From NCBI RefSeq assembly GCF_964340395.1, contig NC_135564.1, positions 6,006,861 through 6,070,860 of the forward strand: 64,000 bases of DNA. The letters are read 5' to 3'. Below the pieces are notes generated by a model, which saw only the letters and a list, made by a program, of their open reading frames with translations, was not told the origin of the DNA and ran no database searches. Below are positions 39,011 to 50,400 of the stretch, piece by piece (within the stretch, counting starts at the first letter, position 1; every line of letters begins with the position of its first letter). Source of the DNA: Glandiceps talaboti (Eukaryota; Hemichordata; Enteropneusta; Spengelidae). A program made the position numbers and the translations under genes.

Positions 39011-39929
39011 ACATTGTAATAAACAAGATGATATAATAACCAACACTAAGGTTATATAGCAGCTTCAGTCATCTTTAGGTACTTTGTAGTTTTGATGGAT
39101 TATTATAATATTATGCGTTTTCTCATTTACCGAATATTTCACTCTGTGTGTGTGTGTGTGTGTGTGTGTCTGGTGTGTGTGTGTGCGTACGTGCAACAGC
39201 TGTGTATCGGACTATCATGACTATATTATGTGTATTGAAAATCATGATTGAACATCGTATTCCACTGGAGAGCGCCCCCATACAGCTGCTGTGGGTATAA
39301 TTCAGCCATATAATATCAGACGGTGTTGCATCCAGGCAGCTGTCGTAAAGGTAGGTCATGCAAGATGTGATGTCAGAATTTTCTGAGTGAATTTCAATGG
39401 TATAGATATAATAACTAAAGTGAAGTGGAGACTAACTATTGGTGTCTCAAGAGTTTCGTCCAGGAACTAACTGAACGACGTACTTGTGTACGGAACACCA
39501 TTTGTTGTAAACATGCACACTGCACTGTTCGTGACTTTTCTAGTGTTAGTCCTGCTTGCAGACGGTGTAAACATATGAAATTTCTCCTCACAGCATAAAA
39601 AAATTTCCCAAATTTTCACAGATTTCTTGTCAGTTATTTTCAGGGGTGCACTACAATGGGCTATTATCATAGTGTAGTGTTATTTAGCGTTATTGATTGT
39701 GAAAACATCTTTTAAATGATAACAAATCGTGTTGTACGTCTTCAGTAGAATACATGTGGACCACAGGGAACTCAGGCTCAGTTAGTTTTGTTTACAAATA
39801 CAAACAAGTAAATAAACCGATAAATGAGTAGGTAATACATGAATAAACAACAGCAAACTTTGTGACTATAATAATGCTTGTTTGCTTTCACTTCACTCTG
39901 GAACTAACATTTATACTTTTGGGGTTTCC

Positions 39930-40205
39930 CAGTCAGTCAACAGCTAAGTCTTTCTTGGAGTCATGGGTCTGACAATGCATAGCACCAGCAGGCTTTGTGT
40001 GTGATCGTCCCCAACTGTGATTCTTTGCTGGCATATTCACAAATTCACTCTCATCTTGTGAGTGCATGATTATATGCTTACCCATCGTGTTACCCTCTTA
40101 TTTGGGGTTAAAGTCACAGAAATTTCCCATCTCCAGTGGGATTTGAACCCATGACCTCCTGACAGCTAAAGTCCTGGGCTGTTTAACCGCAACTTCATTA
40201 AAGGG
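39930..40205 (-). mobile_element. tRNA-derived SINE-like element
   Basis: Read on the minus strand, 40205 downwards gives TTGCGGTTAAACAGCCCAGG, then TCAGGAGGTCATGGGTTCAA ATCCC, a good B box with a weak A box about 35 nt upstream. No complete cloverleaf could be drawn, so it is a tRNA relic or SINE head rather than a tRNA gene. Confidence 0.45.
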
Positions 40206-40346
40206 AGCCACAAGTTTTCATTTTCATTATTGGTTACTAATTGATGCACAGTTTTCCTTTTGTAAATCTATAGATGGGAGTCATCCATTAAACATCTTTG
40301 GTCAAGTGCATTGTACCTTATTTGGTGACTTACAACATCATTGAAC

Positions 40347-42006
40347 ATGGAAGGTCAACCAATCAAGAAACAAAAGATTGATGATGATGGCGTTATGAGC
40401 CAATCAATGAGAGTCACAGATGTAGAGAAAAGACAAGATGTGACAGACCATGACACAAACTATAAAGCTATCACTCCTGAGTCATGTGCCAATGATTGTA
40501 ATTTGAACACAACTTCTTGTCATAGTGCTTCAAATCTTACAACAGTTTGTGGAGTATTGAGTCATCACTATGCAAAGGAAACAGGTGGTTACACGTCAGT
40601 AACCAATCAAAATCAAAAGCTTACATCTGTAGCCAATCATTTTGAAACACTGCAACATTCAACCACTAAGGTTCAAGAACCGATTCAACCAACCAATCAA
40701 ACACAGAAAGAGGTAGCGCCTCTTGATGTCTCAACATGTAGAATGAAAGCAGAAGATGTTACTGTAGTTTCACAAGATACCCAAAATGATGACACACCAG
40801 GAAAGGGAGATGATGTCACTTCTCCAACACTATCCCTACCAACTCCAATATGTGATATCTCATATGCTGAAAGATTGTTAAAGATTGAAGATGATTTGTG
40901 TGAATCATTACAGAACCTGTTCTTTCATCACCCTGTCACCCATGTGTATAATCCACTGATCTATGCCAGGGGGACACACAGTCAGTTTGTTAGGAAGTAC
41001 TGCAACTCATCTAAACCTATTTTATTCCTTGGTATGAATCCTGGACCATATGGAATGGCACAGAATGGGGTATGTATAAATAAGGACATCAAAGGTGTGT
41101 CAGTGAGAATGGGGTTTAGGAATCATTTCTAATTTTGAAAATTGGTCCAAGAATAATACATGGGTGGATCATCATGATAATTTACTTCTAACAAGACTGT
41201 AGAAACAGTTGTCAAAATTGAAGAGATTTTTTTGCCAGCTTTGTATGAAGGATTCCTTTTCAAAAAATTAAATTTCATCAAGTTTAATTGTTCAAAGACA
41301 CCAATGTTGTAAACATGCTGACACTGAAGACTACAACCCAAAAAATGATTTTCAGGAAAATCATGTTAATTTTGTTATACACAAGAAACTTCATATATGA
41401 TAATGATATAGGAGATAAGTAAATCATTATTTGAAAATAACCTGTGTGCATTTATACTTTCTACAGGTGCCATTTGGTGAGATGTCATTGACAAGGGACT
41501 GGCTTGGCATCCAGGGACAGGTTGGGAAACCCCTCCATGAGAACCCCAAGAGACCTATATTAGGGTTTGAGTGTACTCATAGTGAAGTCAGTGGAAAACG
41601 CTTTTGGGGATTTTTCAGAAATCTGTGCAAGACACCAGAGGTGTTCTTCAAATACTGCTATGTGCATAACTACTGCCCTCTAGTGTTCATGGCACAGACA
41701 GGAAAGAATGTTACCCCGCCAACCATCCCAATGACACAACGTATGCCATTGATATCAATCTGTGACACATCATTATGTGAAGTTATACAGTCACTGCAGG
41801 TGAAAGTTATTATAGGTGTTGGTCGGTTTGCCCAAGATAGAGCCTCACGTGCATTAAGAAATCAGGGAATTGAAGGTATTAGGACAGAATTTCTGATGCA
41901 TCCTAGCCCTATTAATGCTAAAGCTAACAAAGGTTGGGACACATTTGCCATGCAACAATTGACTGAAATTGGGGTTCTGTCATATCTCACTACAAATGAG
42001 AAATAA
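40347..42006 (+). CDS. SMUG1: SMUG1 uracil-DNA glycosylase, 2 exons
   Basis: Removes uracil and 5-hydroxymethyluracil from single- and double-stranded DNA at the first step of base-excision repair in the nucleus. Exons 40347-41069 and 41467-42006 join in phase 0 to 420 aa plus TAA. The catalytic core begins near residue 180 (ICDISYAERLLKIEDDL). Motif 1, GMNPGPYGMAQNGVPFGE, spans the splice junction, with the water-activating Asn at 231. Motif 2 is HPSPINAKANKGW, with His at 386. SEVSGKRFWGFFRNLC and the NYCPLVF strand match the family. The first about 180 residues are extra compared with the 270-aa human enzyme: polar, low complexity, with several T/S/A-N-Q/H steps from repeated CCAATCA codons and a possible nuclear signal KKQKIDDD at the start. 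ATG 40347 follows an acceptor at about 40273 and no earlier ATG is in frame. The long N-terminus lies within the same exon as the core, so it is very likely translated. Confidence 0.96.
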
Positions 42007-42136
42007 AACTAAAATCTTACTCTAATGGAGAGATAATCATACCGTGATACAGACAGTGAGGGTGACGCACATGATTTAGTTCAGGTATGAGCTGTGAACT
42101 TGAGCACAATCTTATTTCCAATTCTCAAGTCAGTAT

Positions 42137-42214
<78 letters not shown>

Positions 42215-44428
42215 CAAGCCAAAACTACTCTAAACAATACAGGGTAAGGATAGTGACAGGTATAAAGTACCATGATAACATATCATGATGGTATACCCGG
42301 TAAAAGACGTTTTCCTTTAATATCGATTGGCCACATACAGTCAAGACCTCAAAAGTTTGTTATTATGAGGAAATTGCCTTGTTTGATTTGATATCATATT
42401 ACTACAAGTAGTCGTATCAGATCAGATTGCTTGAGTTACTGACTAAGAGAGTAATCAAATAGTACATGATCAGGAATAAAGTTCTCGGACATTATTTATG
42501 GTTTTATCCAAATCTTACATGGGGTACAGATTGCACAGTATCTAAAAAATGTACTGTTCTAGATAAACATAGAACCCCATAACTTCAGAACAGTGTAGGT
42601 ATTAGGTATGTTTTGTGAACATTTTGCTTTTAGTGTTTTCTGCTACATTAACATACGGTACCTGTAGATGTGATTGTGAAGGACTAATGCTACTACACTA
42701 TTCCGTTATCCTGACATTTAGATTTTTTTTTAATTTTCACATATCCTTCCTGACGAGTAAAATACTCATTTATCCTCAATAAAAGCATTTATTGAAATAT
42801 TTTATTTTACATGAACTCAGCAATTGATAACATATAAATGATGCTTTCAGTTTGATGAAAACTGATATTTTTATTAATTTTTTATGCGTCATTTTACTAG
42901 AAATCCAGTGTTTTATGTTACACAGACAATTTGTCTCTTGGTGTAATGAGTTTCATTTTTACACTCTATATTGACCGTGGCTGTAATAAATTTCATGTTT
43001 ACACTCAATACTTGTGGAATTGCTGTATTTATTACCAGCCTAATCCAAGACAACACTGGCAACATGCATGCATCATTTGCACATGGAGTGTTCCAAAAAA
43101 TACGACCATGGTACTACTAGTAACGTCCATTAAAAGACCAAAGAAACATACTGATTGACTTGTCTTTTGATTCAAACTTTTAATATCAAAAAATACAAAA
43201 TAGAAATATACATACATAGGAGAGAGATGAGGTATCTAGTATTTAATTGAACATAACACAGAGTACTGATATATTATTGTTCCCTAATTAAAATTCTATG
43301 TGAATTACTGCACCCTGTCAAAATCTGTGGACTATTTTTTGTCATGTACAAAATTGACAAGGAATTACCAAAATTTATAAATAGAAATTATCCATACAAT
43401 TATCAAAATATTTGTGAAGTACCCAACCCTGGTATATAAGATGGTCTTTGATTGGTTTAAGCCTAGCATATAAGGTGGTCTTTGATTGGTCTATACCGGG
43501 TATGAAAGATGGTCCAAGGCTGTTAAATATAAGGTGGTTTTTGATTGGTTGAAGCCTGGAATACAAGGTGATCTTTGATTGGTCTCAACTCAAGGGTTAT
43601 TTTTTGTTTGCTAGGCAATTGATTTTCTCAAGTCTTTTAGATTCATCGACACAAACTTACGACATGTAGGTAGGAATATATCTCTTCAAGTAGAAGAAAA
43701 GTCATTGCAAAATAAATCATAACTAATATTCATAATATAAATTAAGATTTGATGTGGGAATTAATCTTGAAATATCTAAATCATTGTTTACAAATTCCAA
43801 AAGTAAATATGTAATTTACATCATCCCATGAACAATAAACCAATCTGAGAATTAATTAAACCTAATTAATTAAATTAATTAATTGATTTGATGAATAAGT
43901 ACAAATAAATATTAACAATTTACAGTCATATTTGTTGATATTTAACATCATTTAGATTATTATAATTTCTTTGTTTCTATTATTAAGTACACATTTGACA
44001 AAAGCTACATTTTCTAAAGTTCATTAATTTATTGCTAGCAAATTAACTTGATAATCCAATTTACAGCTAACATAAAGTAACTTGATACTGTATTAGTATT
44101 GTTTGAAAGCTAACATAGAAATGCAAAGGGGGTATGTAAAGGGCATTGTGGGTAATCTATGCAAATGTGGGAAATTCAAACTGCCATACACTACTACTAC
44201 ATCATCATGTAGGTTTTATTTTCACCCTATTTTTCTTTCCCCATGAACTATGTGACTTCTTGTGTGCATACAAACTGTTTTTGAATTACAGATAACAAAT
44301 TTAGTTTTTTTATTTGCATTGTTGGTGATATACAGCATAAACACGACGGAAACAGAATCTAAACCTAAAGTCGGCCATTTTGGGCTCTAGACAACTTTGC
44401 ATATGTATGGAACTGAGATCAGTTACAT
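42007..44428. other. Convergent spacer between SMUG1 and IQCB1
   Basis: No exon supported. Contains (CA)n at 42140-42210, an AATAAA near 42475 that could serve SMUG1, a set of five degenerate 35-45-bp repeats at 43425-43590 (GGTGGTCTTTGATTGGTYT, each with an inverted CCAAT), and long AT-rich stretches. TTTATT near 44308 could be the IQCB1 poly(A) signal on the minus strand. Confidence 0.55.
42140..42210. repeat. (CA)n microsatellite
   Basis: About 35 uninterrupted CA dinucleotides just downstream of SMUG1. Confidence 0.98.
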
Positions 44429-47400
44429 CTAAAAGACTTTGAAATTATACTCTTCTTCTTGGAAGATTTCATTATCAGGTAGATCATGTTCATCTAATTT
44501 CTTCCACCATGGTTGTTGTAGTCTTTTCACGGCTTCAATGTGATTCTTTCTAGCCTTGGTTGCTATTGGTAACGATCTACTCATGTACGTGTACAGGTCT
44601 CTTTCTGATGCGTCCTTCACTTTGGGTGAATCTGGTACAGAAAAGATACATGTGAAGATGATAAATTATATTGGAAGTAGAATGCATGTTTCTTACCTCT
44701 TAGTTTGATTGTCATTCTTTCATGACATGAGGCAGTATAATGAATTTGGTGACAAGATATTGGTGTTTTATTCTACAGCTAAAACAGGGAGAGTTTGCCA
44801 GAAAGACTGTACATAACATATATTACACCGACAGTTAAAACAGGGAGAGTTTGCCAGAAGACTGTACATAACATTACATCGACAGTTAAAACAGGGAGAG
44901 TTTGCCAGAAGACTGTACATAATATATACATTTACAGTTAAAACAGGGAGAATTTGCCAGAAGACTGTACATAAAATATACATTTACAGTTAAAACAGGG
45001 AGAATTTGCCAGAAGACTACATAACATATACATTTACAGTTAAAACAGGGAGAGTTTGCCAGAAGACTGTACATAACATATATTACATCGACAGTTAAAA
45101 CAGGGAGAATTTGCCAGAAGACTGTACATAATATATACATTTACAGTTAAAACAGGGAGAATTTGCCAGAAGACTGTACATAAAATATACATTTACAGTT
45201 AAAACAGGGAGAGTTTGCCAGAAGACTACATAAAATATACATTTACAGTTAAAACAGGGAGAGTTTGCCAGAAGACTGTACATAACATATACATTTATAG
45301 TTAAAACAGGGAGAGTTCACCAGAAGACTGTACATAACATATACATTTAATGATCATGATCATTTGGCAACTGTAGGTTGTTGTTGTACTCACTAGACAA
45401 GAGCACTTTTATTCCTGAACACAGAAGGATTGTTATTGACGAGAGTTTTGTTTACGTCAATCCAGTTGTGAAACTTCCCAGAATAACAATCATGCTGTGT
45501 TCAGTAGTAAAAGTGTTGTTATCTATCATGTAAAACAACATAAACTTGCAAATAATATTAGCATCTGATTTAAGCAGTGCTAGGAGTGCTTTTCTTCTCT
45601 ACTTACTAATGATAATATCAGCATCTGATTTCAGTTGTGCTAGGAGTGCATCTCTTCTCTGTTCTGATGTTCTGGTAATACCACTTAACATTAAATGTCT
45701 GGTTAACATAGACTGAGCTTTTTCGTGCAGTTCCTTCACTTCTTCCATGTTCTTACACTCCGTCTACAGGATGAAGATGAAACACAATTCATATATACTG
45801 ATGATACACAATTATCTAAACTGCTATGAATGTTATCTACATATGTGTTACTATAATGCATGCGACACCTAAATTAACATAGCTATGAGTGACAACTCAG
45901 TGATTAACAGGTGTCGCTGACCAGCTTGCTTTATCATTTGCTGTCATTTTAGCATTCACTCTATCAATCTTGCTTAGAGTATTTGAAATCTACAAGTTAA
46001 GTAGCCATCAAATACTCATGCCCAGATGGAGTACTGTTTGTCTGTAGACACACACAATGAGTAGTTTCATGATCACTATGTAAACTTTTATACCAATCCA
46101 AAGTTCGGATCAACACGTTGAATTTGGTTTATTTGAATGATGCCAAAATTCACTAGGAGGAAATTTTTTTTGGTCAAATAATGAAAATTTTCTGTTCAGT
46201 ATAAACAAAGTTGTATTTTACCGTTCAAGGTCACTTGCTCGGTTCTACATAATGTGGAAGCCCAAGGTGTGTGTATGCGAATTGTACTACTGTTATGCTA
46301 AGATTTGATGTTATATTCTTACTGGTTGTTCTTCTCTGCGTTTGTTGATCATTTCCTGTATTTCTACTCTTCTCTCATCTGTCAGCCCTGGGGGCGCTCT
46401 CCATGCTATCACTTCATTTCTCTGTGCGTCTAATTTGGCAAGAAATTTACGGGTCTGAAATAAACAAACATAAACAGTTTTGTGTTGTTTAGTGAGATCA
46501 ACATAGTTATTGTTATACTCAAATAAGAGGTGTTCATACAAATCTCATGATGGAATTTGAAGAGGTCAAAACTTGTGAAAATATGCGTAACCTAAGAGGC
46601 CTTTGTCACTATGAGCTTACAACCCTTAGGGCACAAGTATTTTCTGGCTGAATAAAGAAAATCATTTGAGACTAACATAATTATGCCAGCGCAAGTAATA
46701 TCAAAGAAAAATCAGGGAAAGCAATAACAATTTTGAATGTCTTGACTCATATTTCGAACACAGCAGAACCAGTGATGTAGGCATGCATTGTTGTGACATA
46801 GACGCATGCTGTCGTGACGCAGAATGACCAGAGTATATATTCCATATTTTTGGCTTGTGCATGGTATAACACATCAAATGTAACCTGTCAAAATTAGAGT
46901 ATAAGTTATAATACTGCATACTTACAGCTCTCTGTATTGCAATAGCTGCTCTGACTTGTACAGCTGTTGCTCTTCTCAGTCCATATTTCTTTCTGGCAAG
47001 GACACCTTTCCATCTAGCCTGGATCTTGATAGCTGCCGTGATTTGGGAGATCTCCAAATACTTATTCACCTTACCTAAAATTACAGTCAAATTGAATTGC
47101 TACTTACATGTTGACAAAAAACAACAACTTCAGAATCAGAAGCTTATTTTACTGAGGTACACCTTTTTATGTAAATTTATGTAAATGTTTAATTTTGAAT
47201 TAATCCAGCCTTGCATATACGCATCTAATGTCAGCTCATCTGCATAATTGGGTACCTGGTAGGATAGAGATTACAATGTGAAAGCTTTAATCTCATGCAT
47301 TTATAGAGGCAGCAATGGATTGTATGCTCTCACTTACTTGGATGCATAGCTAACTATCGTGTTATACTGAGACCTGTACATGACTTACTTGGGTGCATAG

Positions 47401-50400
47401 CTGCTATCATGTTTAGTTGTTTTTCTCTGGTATGGCGGATTGTTCTTCTATGTGCCACTAACAGCTGATGGCGTAATTCTCTCTCTTCTCTCTCTAATTC
47501 TAGTTTACGTTGTCTATTTACCTGACGTCCTCTGTGATAGTGGAGAAACAAGTCAGTCAATGACACTATAGCCATGAAACAAATGAATGAATCACAGTGA
47601 AAACCATATGAAAGGAAGTAGAGAAGAAGTGGTTGGAGAAAAAAAATAAAAGTCAATGAGTAAAAACCATGAATCGAAAACCATCTGTAAGGAAGTAATT
47701 CTAACAAAACAAAGTATAATACAATCCAATTAGAGGCTCGGTTCAATTTCACATTGAAACATAGGTGTGACAAACAGTTGTTTGGCAGGAATAGAAAAAG
47801 TTGGATCCTGAAGAAAAGAGTGATCCCATCTGTTTAATCCCTATGTCTCCATTTATACAACAGTAGTAATCCAACACCATAGGATTTAAAGGCCCAGGTT
47901 AGGATTAGGATTAAAATTCAGGTGTGAAAAACAGTTGTCTAACAGAGCTATAGAAAAAGTTGGCCAAGAATAAAAGAATTGAGCCCTTATAGCTCTTATG
48001 ATAAGATAATGTGAGAACCTGGAATTGAATCCCTGGCCTTTAAGATAAGTCTAACATTATCTTCACAAGAGACATATGAAATATATAATGTGTTAAAGAT
48101 TATGAACAATTTATTTGGTAGTATTTAAATTGTGAATTCTGAATTCATTGTTTTGATTGTAAAACTATATCAAGTTTATGTATATTTTAATTGTCAATAC
48201 TAATGACTGAAATGTAGGGATGGAGCTATGAGGAACTTCAAGCATGTGTTGAGCACCCTCCTGTGACAGAATAGGGAAAGTCACCAAGCCATTTTCACAT
48301 AGTACAATATATTAAATTTAGACTAAGGTTTCGAACTGACAAAACTGACTGATTATTTGTAGATTGTACAAACCTAAAACTTCTCTGGAATGTTTTCATG
48401 GCTTTATCAGCCTTCTTTAGTTGTTTTCTGGTTCGGAAACTTTTCCAGACTGCCTGTATTGTAGTTGCAGCCCTGTGCATTCTCTGTCAAGTATATTCAA
48501 ACAAACATTAGGAATAGATAATATCAAAACTGTAAAATAAATCACTTGTCCTTCCCTGATCTGACAGAATGATCCAATTTTTCTGGAGGTGTTTCTTATT
48601 AAAAAGTGGAAGAAGAGAACTTGTGTGTGAATCCCAGAGTTCTGATGATGAATATACATAGTGTCCTTCAGTAGTTGATTTCAATCAAGTGTATAACTTG
48701 TTGACAGCAACATAAACTGTATCAATATATCATGTCTTTTAAGGCAACAAATTATCAGCGTAGTCAATGAAAACAAGTTAGTAATAAAGTTCTTACCTGC
48801 ATTTCAGCTTGATGAGCTGACCCTGCATCTAACAACATTAACAGTTTCTTTAAATCTCGTCCAAAACCTTTACCAGTCCATTTACTTAGTAATGGACGCA
48901 AACCCCTGCAATGAAACACACAGTATGTATAATGAAGGTCTATATGGAATGAAACACACAGTATGTATAATGAAGTTCTATATGCAATGAAACACACAGT
49001 ATGTATAATGAAGTTCTATATGGAATGAAACACACAGTATGTATAATGAAGTTCTATATGGAATGAAACACACAGTATGTATAATGAAGGTCTATATGGA
49101 ATGAAACACACAGTATGTATAATGAAGTTCTATATGGAATGAAACACACAGTATGTATAATGAAGGTCTATATGGAATGAAACACACAGTACTGTATAAT
49201 GAAGTTCTATATGGAATGAAACACACAGTATGTATAATGAAGTTCTATATGGAATGAAACACACAGTATGTATAATGAAGGTCTATATGGAATGAAACAC
49301 ACAGTATGTATAATGAAGTTCTATATGGAATGAAACACACAGTATGTATAATGAAGGTCTATATGGAATGAAACACACAGTACTGTATAATGAAGTTCTA
49401 TATGGAATGAAACACACAGTATGTATAATGAAGGTCTATATGGAATGAAACACACAGTACTGTATAATGAACATCTATATAGAATGAATTTAATCAAACA
49501 AGCATAATAATCTTTCAATTTCAGAATATCAATTTTATACTGCTCCAACTGAGTGAGAAACCTCACGTCAATAATGAATGCAAGTAAACAATGTCTGTAT
49601 ATATATATTTGACTGGCCTGCCATCTACAGATTTATTTGTCACAGCCTGTGCAGGTATGTCATGAAATGATAGGAATAATCATTTCTAAAGACATGGTAC
49701 TACCTGCTTGCAATCATTTTATTTACATCAACAACAGCTGGTTGCTATGACTACCTACTTGTATCGACTGTACAACATCTGTATCATCATTTTATGTACA
49801 TCAGCGACAGCCAATAATGCCCTGGTTGCTGCAGCACCAACATCTGCATCTGTAAATGCTGATAACTTATAGACCAATTCATCTATTATACTAAACATCA
49901 CTTTCTCATCCAGGGTCTGTAGGACTTGCCTGTTGAATAGATTGTGATAAAAAAAAATTATGTAACGAGAAAGACATACTAGATTTAGAAAGTGTAATAA
50001 CATTAGGTTCAACAACAATGTTGTAGGTTCAGGTGGTGTTGTTATCAGTTTGTTTATATCTATGGAAGTTATAATGTAACACTAACAGTCATACTCGATT
50101 GTTATAACATGTGGTATTCTATCAACAGACTTATGGGGTCCTGGCATATGTGGTGTTTATGCTTTGATACTTTGCATGTCTTTGCACACTTACCACGAGC
50201 AAGCAAATGCATCGGTATTTTTTCACAGGTTGTAACATTCTCTTGTCTCTGATATATTTCTGTTTCATTACTCATCAATATCTGAATGTGATGTGCACCT
50301 TGCAAAGTCACTCTTATTTTTCCTTTGGCCAGATAAAAATAGATATGAGGAGATGAAAGGTATTGAATTTCTTGTAAACTTACATATTAGCTCTAACCAT

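Larger units (their letters stand above)
37157..40273. other. TAZ gene 3' region and SMUG1 leader, no further gene
   Basis: Holds a pair of GGTAGCCCACT..GGCTACC blocks (37730-37765, 37895-37920), a (GTAT)n run at 38007-38027, a foldback around 38764-39010, (GT)n at 39145-39186 and a tRNA-like stretch at 40090-40205. A membrane-like frame at 38352-38618 has no start context or splice support. A SMUG1 leader exon ending near 39352 (TAAAG/GTAGGT) is possible. Confidence 0.5.

Noticed and set aside
44768-45283. Minus-strand Cys-rich frames (QILPVLTV repeats)
   Set aside because: Generated by the 52-bp minisatellite in an IQCB1 intron.
47354-47773. 139-codon minus-strand frame treated as one exon
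   Set aside because: Only the C-terminal part (47389-47531) is IQCB1 exon 8; the upstream part is intron read-through before the acceptor.
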